A DNA stretch of 52,778 nucleotides. It comes from Kitasatospora sp. GP82 (GTDB lineage: Bacteria; Actinomycetota; Actinomycetes; Streptomycetales; Streptomycetaceae). Each line of letters opens with the position of its first letter. Position 1 is the stretch's first letter. Made by a program: the position numbers and the translations under genes. The stretch spans positions 1 to 52,778 of the forward strand of contig NZ_JARZAJ010000044.1 of NCBI RefSeq assembly GCF_029892105.1. Reading direction: 5' to 3'. The notes below the pieces were generated by a model. That model saw only the letters and a list, made by a program, of their open reading frames with translations. It ran no database searches and was not told the origin of the DNA. This document shows positions 42,325 to 50,429 of this stretch, one piece after another.

Positions 42325-44829
42325 GTGCGTAGACCTCCCCGCGCGCCGCGAAGCGGGATCCTGCTCGCGGCGCTGGCCCTGGGCCTCGCCACCGCCTTCA
42401 CCGCCACCCCGGCGCCGGCCGCCTCCATCGCCGGCACCGCGGCAGCGACCGTACCCGCATTCGCATTCGCACCCGCACCCGCGCCTTCGCAGAGCATCAC
42501 GATCGACGGCTCCTCGACCGGCCGGACCTTCGACGGTCTCGGGGCGATCAGTGGTGGCGGGGCGACCTCGCGGCTGCTGGTCGACTACCCCGAGCCGCAG
42601 CGCAGCCAGGTGCTGGACTACCTTTTCAAGCCCGGCTACGGCGCCTCGCTGCAGATGCTGAAGGTGGAGATCGGCGGCGACGCCAACTCCAGCGACGGCC
42701 CCGAGCCCAGCCACATGCGCACCCCCACCGAGGTCAACTGCGACCGCGGTTACGAGTGGTGGATCATGGAGCAGGCCAAGGCCCGGAACCCCGCCATCAA
42801 GTTCTACGGCCTGGAGTGGGCCGCGCCGGGCTGGCTGAACGGCGGCATCTGGTCGCAGGACAACATCAACTACATCCAGTCCTGGCTGGGCTGCGCGCAG
42901 AGCCACGGGCTGAACATCGGCTACCTGGGCGGCTGGAACGAGAGTGGCTACAACAAGTCCTGGTTCGAGAACCTCCGCACCTCCCTCGACAGCCACGGCT
43001 ACGCCGGCACCACGCTGGTGGCCTCGGACAACGACGACGTGAACTGGTCGGTGGCCTCCGACCTCGCCACCGACAGCGCCTTCAACAAGGCCGTCGGCGT
43101 CGTCGGACTGCACGGCACCTGCCGGCACTCGACCCCGTCGTACACCGGCTGCCCGGGCAGCAGTACCGCGATCGGGCTCGACAAGCCACTGTGGGCCTCC
43201 GAGGACGACAACGACAGCTACGGATCCGACCCGTCGGCCCTGGCCCGCAACGTCAACCGCGAGTACATCGACGCCAGGATGACCGCGGACATCAAGTGGG
43301 CGCTGGTCAGCTCCTGGCCCTCGAACCTGCCCTTCGCGGGCGCCGGCCTGATGGCCGCCGACCAGCCCTGGTCGGGGAACTACCAGGTGGGCCGCGACAT
43401 CTGGGTGATGGCGCACACCGAGCAGTTCGCCCAGCCGGGCTGGCGGTACCTGGACGGCGCCAGCGGCTACCTGCCCGGCACCGGTCTCAACGGCGATCCG
43501 CACAGCGGCAGCTATGTCACCCTCAAGTCCGGCAAGGACTACAGCACGGTCATCGAGACCACCAACGCCTCGGCCGCGGCCACCGTCAACGTCAAGGTCG
43601 CCGGCGGTCTTTCGACCGGTGCGGTGCACGTCTGGGCCACCAACATGAACAGCAACGACTCGGCCCAGTGGTTCGTCCACACCCAGGACGTCACCCCGCA
43701 GCGCGGCGCGTACTCGCTGACCCTGCAGCCGGGATACCTCTACAGCGTGACCACCACCACCGGCCAGGGCAAGGGCACCGCCACCGGACCCGCCGCCCAG
43801 ACGTTCCCGCTGCCCTACCAGGCCGACCTGAGCGGCTACCAGCCCGGCGCGACCGCCCGCTACTTCCACGACTGGGCCGGCGCGTTCGAGACCGCACCCT
43901 GCCCGGCCGGGGCCGGCACCCCGATGTGCCTGCGCCAGGTCAGCACCCAGGCCCCGCTGCCCTGGCACTCGGACATGAACTACACCCCGGCCACCTTGCT
44001 GGGCGACCCGAAGTGGAACGACTACCAGGCCAGCACGGACGTGAACCTCGAACAGTCCGGCAGCTCCGCCGAACTGCTCGGCCGCATCGACCACGTCGAC
44101 CACGACCGCTCCGCCTACCACCTGAAGATCGACGACACCGGCGCCTGGACGCTGTTCACCGAGGACCGCTCCAGCACGGACACCGTCCTGGCCAGCGGCC
44201 GCTACTCCGGTGCGGGCGCCGGGACCTGGCACAACCTCACGCTCGCGATGACCGGCGACTCGATCACCGCGTCCATCGACCACGTGCAGGTCGCCTCGGT
44301 CATGGACAGCAGCCACCTGGTCGGCCAGAGCGGCCTGGGCGTCGGCGGCTTCCAGCACGCCGACTTCGCCAATGTCGCCATCATCCCGCTCGCCGGTCCG
44401 ACGGCCACCACCGTCACCAACATCAACAGCGGCAAGTGTCTTGACGTGACCGGTGCTTCGACCGCCGATGGCGCGCAGGTACTCCAGTGGACCTGCGGCA
44501 GCGGTAAGGCGAACCAGCAGTGGCTGCTGCAGCCGGTGGCCGGGTCCAGTGCGGTGCAGGTGGTGTCGGTGAACAGCGGCAAGTGTCTTGACGTGACCGG
44601 TGCCTCGACCGCCGACGGCGCCCTGGTCGACCAGTGGACCTGCGGTACCGGAAAGACCAACCAGCAGTGGCTGGTTCAGCCGGTGGCCAGCTCGAGTGCC
44701 GTGCAGTTGGTGTCCGTGAACAGCGGCAAGTGCCTGGACGTGACCGGTGTTTCGACGGCCGACGGCGCCCTGGCCGACCAGTGGACCTGCGGCAGCGGCA
44801 AGACCAACCAGCAGTGGACCACCCAGTGA
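42325..44829 (+). CDS. Second secreted GH59 enzyme with ricin-type lectin domain
   Basis: An 834-residue tandem paralog of the preceding gene. It has a signal peptide (GILLAALALGLATAFTATPAPA), then FDGLGAISGGGATSRLLVDYPEPQRSQVLDYLFKPGYGASLQMLKVEIGGD. The acid/base Glu206 is in YLGGWNESG and the nucleophile Glu293 in LWASEDDND. The galactocerebrosidase-type beta-sandwich follows. The C-terminal lectin differs from the first gene: three near-identical repeats of NSGKCLDVTGASTADGAxVxQWTCGxGKxNQQWLxQP, which differ by few residues and point to recent internal duplication. The start is GTG 42325 with GGAG upstream. The catalytic domains are about two-thirds identical by eye. Confidence 0.88.
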   Translation: MRRPPRAPRSGILLAALALGLATAFTATPAPAASIAGTAAATVPAFAFAPAPAPSQSITIDGSSTGRTFDGLGAISGGGATSRLLVDYPEPQRSQVLDYLFKPGYGASLQMLKVEIGGDANSSDGPEPSHMRTPTEVNCDRGYEWWIMEQAKARNPAIKFYGLEWAAPGWLNGGIWSQDNINYIQSWLGCAQSHGLNIGYLGGWNESGYNKSWFENLRTSLDSHGYAGTTLVASDNDDVNWSVASDLATDSAFNKAVGVVGLHGTCRHSTPSYTGCPGSSTAIGLDKPLWASEDDNDSYGSDPSALARNVNREYIDARMTADIKWALVSSWPSNLPFAGAGLMAADQPWSGNYQVGRDIWVMAHTEQFAQPGWRYLDGASGYLPGTGLNGDPHSGSYVTLKSGKDYSTVIETTNASAAATVNVKVAGGLSTGAVHVWATNMNSNDSAQWFVHTQDVTPQRGAYSLTLQPGYLYSVTTTTGQGKGTATGPAAQTFPLPYQADLSGYQPGATARYFHDWAGAFETAPCPAGAGTPMCLRQVSTQAPLPWHSDMNYTPATLLGDPKWNDYQASTDVNLEQSGSSAELLGRIDHVDHDRSAYHLKIDDTGAWTLFTEDRSSTDTVLASGRYSGAGAGTWHNLTLAMTGDSITASIDHVQVASVMDSSHLVGQSGLGVGGFQHADFANVAIIPLAGPTATTVTNINSGKCLDVTGASTADGAQVLQWTCGSGKANQQWLLQPVAGSSAVQVVSVNSGKCLDVTGASTADGALVDQWTCGTGKTNQQWLVQPVASSSAVQLVSVNSGKCLDVTGVSTADGALADQWTCGSGKTNQQWTTQ

Positions 44830-44944
44830 TCCGACCGCAGCCAGCCCGCGCTACAGCGACGACCCCGGAGGTGGGCGGCCGCACCTGACCACGCCGAGCC
44901 ACCGCTGGAGGCGGGTCGGGTCCGGCACTCGCCGGGCGGCCACA

Positions 44945-44994
44945 GCGGTCCCGGTGCCGGGTGAAAAGCAGTTTTCACCCGGCACCGGGACCGC
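44945..44994. terminator. 23-bp perfect hairpin, likely bidirectional terminator
   Basis: A perfect inverted repeat of 23 bp (44945-44967 and 44972-44994) with a four-base loop GCAG; the arms run from GCGGTCCCGG to GGGTGAAAA. It lies 115 bases after the second GH59 gene. No T-run follows, as expected for actinomycete I-shaped terminators. Confidence 0.75.
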
Positions 44995-45274
44995 CTGCTG
45001 TTCGGCCGATAGAGCTGATCGGTCAGTCAGTGGAGCGCCGGTTCTCCAGAGCCCGGCCCGATATTCGGTTTCCGTCCGATGGGAGTACATGTCCGGGCCC
45101 TGAGTGAGTATTTCCAGCCGTGTCGCGCTGCACAGCGGCACGGCTTTCGCGCGCCTGAGAACAGGTCGATCAGGGTCCTCAGGGCTTCCCTGAAGCTGTC
45201 CGAATCCCGGGCCTGGCACTTCCTGATCAGTTCGCTTCGAGTTCATCCACCGCGTATTCCCGGAAAAGCGGGAC

Positions 45275-45897
45275 GTGGTCATCGTGATGATGGAGAACGA
45301 GGACTACAGCAGCATCATCGGCAACACGGCCCAGGCTCCGTGCATCAACTCCCTGGCTCAGCAAGGTGCTTCGTTCAACGAGTCGTACGGCGTGTGGCAC
45401 CCGAGCCTGCCGAACTACTACGCCCTGCTGTCCGGCTCCACCCAGGGGCTGACCGACAGCGCACCCCCGCCGGTGGGGTCCATCCAGGCCGACAACCTTC
45501 CCCACGAGCTCATCAACCACGGGTACTCCTTCGGCGACTACTCGGACGAGGCCACTCCCGCCGCCTGGCTGCGCTTCGCCGACCTGCCGGGAACCGCCGC
45601 CAGCCCCACCCCGGTCGACAAGTGGCTGTCCTGCCCGGCAACGGCAACGGCACCGTCCAGGCCTTGGGCAAGTGCCTGGACGTGCTGCACAGCGGCACCG
45701 CCAATGGCACGGTCGTCCAGCTCTACCACTGCAACGGCGGCGGTGCCCAGCAGTGGGTCGCGCAGGCCGACGGCAGCCTGATGAACCCGCAGTCCGGCAA
45801 GTGCCTCGACGACCCCGGATGCATCCTCAGCAGTCCCCAGTTGATCACCTGGGACTGCCGCGGCGGCGCCAACCAGGCCTGGCACCCGCCAGCCTGA
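45275..45897 (+). pseudogene. Secreted phosphoesterase with lectin tail, internally deleted
   Basis: The N-terminal part reads VVIVMMENEDYSSIIGNTAQAPCINSLAQQGASFNESYGVWHPSLPNYYALLSGSTQGLTD, the start of the acid-phosphatase/phospholipase-C-like phosphoesterase family with its first metal-binding ENEDY. After YSFGDYSDEATPAAWLRF the catalytic middle is missing. A lectin tail follows in another frame: ALGKCLDVLHSGTANGTVVQLYHCNGGGAQQWV and SGKCLDDPGCILSSPQLITWDCRGGANQAW. The signal peptide is also absent. An internal deletion plus frameshift has collapsed the gene from its expected length of about 450 residues. Confidence 0.75.
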
Positions 45898-46194
45898 CGG
45901 TTTCTCGGGGCAGGCGTCCAGCTGCGGTCACCGGCTGCGGCGGCAAATTCGCAGACGTGATCATCGGCGACCTCTTCGGATACAACCCGGCCGCGTCGAC
46001 GACAGCCCGCTCGTTGCGACCGCACCGCGCGACGCGGCAGTCCCCGCAGGAGCACCGGCCGTCTCCCGGTCGTCGCCGCTCGCCTCACCGCTGACGGCCG
46101 TCGCCCGGGACGACGCGAGGACGGGGCCGCGCAATGAGCTCGTCACGTTGACCGGGAGCGACTCGGCCGACTGGTCGTTCGGCCACGGAGTGGC

Positions 46195-46505
46195 GCAGTC
46201 GCCGCAGCGTTCAACGCCGACGAGTTCTTCCACGCGCCTTCGAAGCCGTCGAGGACGATCAGGCCGTGGTCGTGCTGATGGGCGTGGACGCCACCCGGCC
46301 CATGGCCGAACGCGCCCGCACCCGGCTGGCCGCCCGCACCTGCAATCTGCACACCGTTGACACTGCAGGGCTGAGCCTTCCCGGCATCCCTGCTCAACTG
46401 CGCGGCGAGATCGGCCCGATCGTCCTGGAAACGGTCGGCAGCCGGCTCAGCCGCCACTACGAGGCCGTCCGCGGCGCCAGCCTGGACCGACGCCGCTACA
46501 CGCCC
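46195..46505 (+). pseudogene. SIS-domain sugar-phosphate protein, C-terminal remnant
   Basis: The segment AAAFNADEFFHAP in one frame continues as FEAVEDDQAVVVLMGVDATRPMAERARTRLAARTCNLHTVDTAG, then LPGIPAQLRGEIGPIVLETVGSRLSRHYEAVRGASLDRRRY in the next. This is the final part of a SIS domain as in GlmS-like isomerases (ExxHGPxEA, LxPLL...HP). A frameshift occurs near 46228. The N-terminal half is missing. Confidence 0.6.
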
Positions 46506-46793
46506 CCGACCCTGGGCGTTGCCGACGAAGCCCGCGCCCTGCGTGCCTCCCTCGCCGCCATCTACGGCCCCGAGGATCCGCTCCCCGACACTGCCGGCGG
46601 CTGGGTCGCCCGGCAGCGCTCCGCCGACACCCGCAAGGCGTACGCCCGCTGCTTCCGCGTTTGGGAGTCCTACGCCCGCTCCTGCGGCGTCCACCCGCTC
46701 CAGGCCGGGCTGCCCGTCGCCGACGCCTACGCCCGGCACATCGAGGTGGACCCGACCGGGATCTCCTGTGGCCTAGCTGCTGACCCGGCGTGA
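46506..46793 (+). pseudogene. Tyrosine recombinase N-terminal fragment fused to the SIS remnant
   Basis: In the same frame as the SIS remnant the sequence changes to LRASLAAIYGPEDPLPDTAGGWVARQRSADTRKAYARCFRVWESYARSCGVHPLQAGLPVADAYARHIE. This is the core-binding (SAM-like) domain of a phage-type integrase. It stops after about 90 residues without the catalytic domain. The continuous frame joining two unrelated genes is a chimera made by deletion or recombination. Confidence 0.55.
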
Positions 46794-46859
46794 CCCGCCG
46801 CTGGTACCGCGGTTGGTCGCTCGGGACCGGCATGCGGCCTCGGTTCTTTCGTGCCGCGA

Positions 46860-47534
46860 TCAGTCCACGAGGTCCGACCAGATGTTGAGATTCGGGTCGT
46901 CGACGACGAGCTCGTGATAGCCGAACCGCTCGCCGAGGTCCAGGAATCGCTGATACCGGGCCTCGCTGATGGGCACGAAGTACGCCTTCATGGCCCGCAG
47001 GAAAAGCCGGAATCCAAGGTCGGCGTCGACCTCGGTGACCGCCCGCTCCAGCGCCAGCACCACGTCCGGGAGGGGCGCGGTGTAGATGCTGGTGGTGGCG
47101 GCTTCCGTCAGGGCCGGCGCGACCCCGCGGATCTCCGCCAGGACGCTGCCCTGAAGCCCCGCATCCGTCCCCGTCCCGAGGGTCGGAGCGGCGGGAAGGA
47201 AGGACGGGTCGTCCTGGCGGATGCGGGAGACGCAGACGTCCGCGATCCGGCTGAGCCAGGTGCGGATGCCGAGTCCCGCGCCCACCGGGTCGAAGTGTGC
47301 CCGCGTCGCGGCCAGCCACAGCGTGCTGAGTACCTCGTCCGGCAGCGGGGCCGCCTGCAGTCGCTGTAGGTCCGCCAGCACATCTTGGGCGTACACCTTC
47401 CCGTATCGCTCCGTCAGACGGTCCGCGAGGTCGAGGCACGCGGCTTCGTCCTGGGCCACGAACGGGGAGTGGACGTACTTGGTGAACCCGCTGAGTCCGA
47501 AGTCCTCGTAGAAGGCATCGTGCGGCTTGGTCAT
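46860..47534 (-). CDS. Probable immunity protein for the adjacent toxin
   Basis: A 224-residue, predominantly helical, acidic cytoplasmic protein: MTKPHDAFYEDFGLSGFTKYVHSPFVAQDEAACLDLADRLTERYGKVYAQDVLADLQRLQ, then LSTLWLAATRAHFDPV and LALERAVTEVDADLGFRLFLRAMKAYFVPISEARYQRFLDLGERFGYHELVVDDPNLNIW. No family name is certain. It starts 12 bases after the toxin stop on the same strand, the fixed order of polymorphic toxin and immunity genes, so it should neutralise the RNase-A-like toxin. Confidence 0.72.
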   Translation of the reverse strand: MTKPHDAFYEDFGLSGFTKYVHSPFVAQDEAACLDLADRLTERYGKVYAQDVLADLQRLQAAPLPDEVLSTLWLAATRAHFDPVGAGLGIRTWLSRIADVCVSRIRQDDPSFLPAAPTLGTGTDAGLQGSVLAEIRGVAPALTEAATTSIYTAPLPDVVLALERAVTEVDADLGFRLFLRAMKAYFVPISEARYQRFLDLGERFGYHELVVDDPNLNIWSDLVD

Positions 47535-47546
47535 GATCGTTGCCCT

Positions 47547-48749
47547 TTACTCCGGGTATGACGTGTAGACGACGAACTTCTCCGGCTTGTGGCTTTTCCC
47601 GACGTACTTCAGGAAGATCCGCACGGTATTACCAGTCGGGATGCCGTCGGAGCCGTCGCTGGCGCCGCCCTTGGTGAACACCTTGCCGAGTTGGCCCTCA
47701 TCCCGGACCTGCCACTCGATCGGCAGGAGGTCAACCGTGGGATCGAAGGCGCCGCGCTTGGCCTGCGTCCCCATCCAGTTTTCCATCCTCGTCCGGTTGG
47801 CGGGCTTTGCGATCCATTGCTGGTAAGCCTTGCCGATAGCCCGGACGGCGGTGTCCTGGTCCTTCCAGTTGGTCGCCCTTCCGGTCTTGTCAGCCCTTGC
47901 CTGTGTGTCCGAGTCGCTGAGGACGTGGTCCTTGAGGGTGTGTGCACCGTACTTGTCTCCCTCGTCGGCCACGATGTCGAGGCAGTTGTGGACCAGTAGG
48001 TCCTGCGGTCGGCCGCCGGCGGTACGCACGTAGAAGGTGTGCAGGTCGTCAACCGTCAGGTCGTAGACCTTCTGCGGCGCGATGCCGGCTCGGTCGCGCA
48101 GGCCGCTGACCGGGTGGAGCGTGCCGTCCGATGCGCGCAGCTGGTCGCCGGTGTGCAGGTCGGAGGTGTAGGTCCAGCCGCGCTGTGCGACGTAGACGCG
48201 GTGCCCGGCAGTGCTGGTCAGTGTGCCGCCGTCGGCGAGGGTGATGTCCACCAGGCGCTGGGTGCTGTGGGCGAAGGCGGCAGTGACCGGCTCCGGCCGC
48301 AGCGCTCCGGTGTCCGGGGCGGTCGCCAGCAGGATGTCGCCGGTGCGTACCGCGCTGATCGGCTTGTGCGAGCCGTCGGCCATCAGGACCTGGGTGATGC
48401 CGGGGAAGCTGTTGCGGGTGCAGGCCGCGTACGCGTCCTCGGCGATGTGGACCTCGGCGTCGATGGTGGCGAGGGCGTTCGCGTCCAAGTCCAGGGCTTT
48501 GAGGGCCTTGTACGCGTCCTCGATGCCGATGCCGATGCCGATGCCTGTTTGCAGTGCGGCGTCGAGCGCGCGCATCAGATCGACGGCCTTGGCGATTTTC
48601 GCCGGCGGCACGAACCAGGTCGCGGCCCAGGCGCAGTCGAAGTTGACGGTGATGATGCCCTCGGTCTGGGCCGTGAGGAACTCGCGCCTGGTCGGGCCGG
48701 TGCGGCGCGGGGCTGGGTCGATGCCCGCCGCGTGGAGGATCTCCCACAC
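47547..48749 (-). CDS. Chimeric ORF: transposase fragment, Hint domain and RNase-A-like toxin
   Basis: Residues 1-38 (MWEILHAAGIDPAPRRTGPTRREFLTAQ) are from an rve-type transposase. Residues about 39-109 are a helical linker with a Gly-Ile repeat. Residues 110-256 are a Hint (intein-like) self-processing domain, opening CTRNSFPGITQVLMADGSHKPI and ending LLVHNC. Residues 257-400 (KYGAHTLKDHVLSDSD, NWKDQDTAVRAIGKAYQQWI) fit the CdiA-type RNase-A-like toxin family with paired His residues. Normally these modules end a long secreted protein. Here the N-terminus is replaced by transposase DNA, so export is lost. The immunity gene follows after 12 bases. Confidence 0.75.
   Translation of the reverse strand: MWEILHAAGIDPAPRRTGPTRREFLTAQTEGIITVNFDCAWAATWFVPPAKIAKAVDLMRALDAALQTGIGIGIGIEDAYKALKALDLDANALATIDAEVHIAEDAYAACTRNSFPGITQVLMADGSHKPISAVRTGDILLATAPDTGALRPEPVTAAFAHSTQRLVDITLADGGTLTSTAGHRVYVAQRGWTYTSDLHTGDQLRASDGTLHPVSGLRDRAGIAPQKVYDLTVDDLHTFYVRTAGGRPQDLLVHNCLDIVADEGDKYGAHTLKDHVLSDSDTQARADKTGRATNWKDQDTAVRAIGKAYQQWIAKPANRTRMENWMGTQAKRGAFDPTVDLLPIEWQVRDEGQLGKVFTKGGASDGSDGIPTGNTVRIFLKYVGKSHKPEKFVVYTSYPE
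48522..48545. repeat. Hexanucleotide repeat, four copies
   Basis: GATGCC is repeated four times inside the toxin ORF and encodes the (Gly-Ile)4 run on the minus strand. Such a tract can change length by slippage without a frame change. Confidence 0.7.
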
Positions 48750-49070
48750 CGTGGATGCGGCGATCGGGTGCCCGAGGCGGGAGAGCTCGCCCTGGATCCG
48801 CTTGTGGCCCCACCCTGCGTTTTCCCGAGCCAGGCGTAGTACGAGGTTCTTGAGCGCCGCTCTCGTCGGCGGACGCCCGGTGCGGGTGCGCCGTGTGCTG
48901 TAGTCCCACTTCGCAGCGATGAGTTGGCGATGCCAGGCCAGCAGGGTGCCGGGCGTGACCGGGAAGACTGCCCGCCAACGGTGACGGGGTATCAGGCTGG
49001 ACAGTGCTGCCAGCCAGAACCGATCCTCCGGTTCGTAGCGGACCGGGCCGGCGAGGCGGCCGTCGGGTCG
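48640..49070 (-). pseudogene. rve-type transposase, internal fragment
   Basis: Upstream of the toxin ORF in the same frame: RYEPEDRFWLAALSSLIPRHRWRAVFPVTPGTLLAWHRQLIAAKWDYSTRRTRTGRPPTRAALKNLVLRLARENAGWGHKRIQGELSRLGHPIAAST, then VWEILHAAGIDPAPRRTGPTRREFL to about 48640. This is the HTH and start of the catalytic region of an integrase-core transposase. It has no start codon on the left and loses its DDE core on the right where the toxin begins. A C-terminal scrap of the same type is at 31018. Confidence 0.78.
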
Positions 49071-49262
49071 ATGTCCGAGACCGCCCCGAACGGATCCTCC
49101 TCCGGCAGCCGGTTCGCGGGGCGACCTTGCACCGGAGAGGTGCCCTCACGGCTGGGCACACCGCGCGAGACCTCCACCGTCATACTCGACTCTCGCTGGG
49201 CCTCGCGACAGCACCCACATGTCGACTGGCCAGTACGGATGAGATTTCTTGCACGTGCAGGG
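49071..49262. other. Junction region without a gene
   Basis: I see no coherent gene between the transposase fragment and the methyltransferase end. Confidence 0.35.
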
Positions 49263-50069
49263 TCAGGCGGGGGTGGGCCGGGCGAGGATCGGGGTGACGC
49301 ACAGGCTGGTTTCGGCGGCTGTGCCTCGGTACGGAAGGCCGTTGCGGCGGAGGGCGGCGTGGTAGGCGCTGCGTTCGCGTGAGTCGGCGAAGTGACGCTG
49401 GTGTCGTGGGGCGGGCTCGGGGCGGGTGACGGTGAGGTGGTGGTCGGTCAGACATGCCTCCAGCTCGGCTGTGGGTTGGCCGTAGATCGGCCAACCCAGC
49501 ACCACTGGTGCCGGGTCCTGCAGTGCGAGGACCCGGTTGAGGGTAGCGGCGCCCACATAGCTGAACGCGCCCGTGGCCAGGACCAGATCGGCCTCTGCCA
49601 GCGCGCTCGCCTCGCAGGCCGTGGGGTCATCGCGTTCCAGGTTGGTGTTGACGGCGGCGTCGATGAGCCCGGTCGCGAGCGCGTAGTCGGTCGCCGCGCG
49701 TGCCACGTCGACGCCGATGACTGTCAGGTCGGCATCCGCCAGGGCGGTGCGGACGAACGCGCTGTCACGGGCGATCATCTCTGGCGGGTTCAGCGCCTCA
49801 TGGGCGGCGCCCCCATAGTGCTGTGCGAGGTCCCAGAAGCGAAGGTCGCACTTGAGCAAGGCGCTGTTGATGCCGTAGCCGCAGGCAAGGTCGACGACTC
49901 TCAGGTGTTTGCGGCCTGCGCGGCGACGGACCTCCGCGATGGTGGTGGGGAGCAGGTCATCGGTGAAATCGGGGCACCGGTAGCGAAGCGGCGCCAGGCT
50001 ACGGAAGTACTCGGCAGGAAGGGGCTGTTGGTAGACCGATTGGAACGAGTGTTTGCCGAAGGTCCCCAT
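49263..50069 (-). CDS. SAM-dependent methyltransferase-like protein
   Basis: A 268-residue cytoplasmic protein. It has the SAM motif I LRVVDLACGYGINSALLKCDL, then TVIGVDVARAATDYALATGLIDAAVNTNLERDD and LVLATGAFSYVGAATLNRVLAL. The motifs fit a class I methyltransferase of small-molecule type. The substrate is unknown. The C-terminus has RHFADSRERSAYHAALRRNGLPYRGTAAETSLCVTPILARP. The start at ATG 50069 is fixed by GGGAGG upstream; the frame continues to 50168 without support. It is monocistronic. Confidence 0.78.
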   Translation of the reverse strand: MGTFGKHSFQSVYQQPLPAEYFRSLAPLRYRCPDFTDDLLPTTIAEVRRRAGRKHLRVVDLACGYGINSALLKCDLRFWDLAQHYGGAAHEALNPPEMIARDSAFVRTALADADLTVIGVDVARAATDYALATGLIDAAVNTNLERDDPTACEASALAEADLVLATGAFSYVGAATLNRVLALQDPAPVVLGWPIYGQPTAELEACLTDHHLTVTRPEPAPRHQRHFADSRERSAYHAALRRNGLPYRGTAAETSLCVTPILARPTPA

Positions 50070-50429
50070 GAATCCTCCCATGTGGTGCGTGGAGTCTGGA
50101 TTGGGCCGCGGCGGCGACGCTGGCTGAGCTGATGCAGCGTCGGAGGGACGGACTCGGACGCCCTGCACACTATGGCATGGTCATGCGGTTCGAGTGCGGG
50201 CAACTCGCCACCCGTGCAAGGAAGATCCCCTTCGGCAGGCGTTCACGGTAGGGCTTTGCCCGTGCTGCCCCGTCCGTCACGGGACGCACCCCAGATGGAC
50301 GCTCAAGTGCGCAGCACGGCCGGACTGGCCGGACCGGCCGCCGGGCCGCCGGGTGGCCGTGCGGCCTCAGGCGAGGAGCCCGGACTGCGTCGGCGGTCGA
50401 TACCTCGGTCTGAGCGTCAGCGCCTGGAG

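Noticed and set aside
39769..44358. Two very long minus-strand ORFs (834 and 693 residues) opposite the GH59 genes
   Set aside because: Gly/Ala/Val-rich shadows produced by codon bias; the plus-strand genes have signal peptides, catalytic residues and lectin repeats.
48039..48839. 266-residue plus-strand ORF opposite the toxin gene
   Set aside because: Shadow of the Hint-toxin reading frame, which has recognisable motifs.
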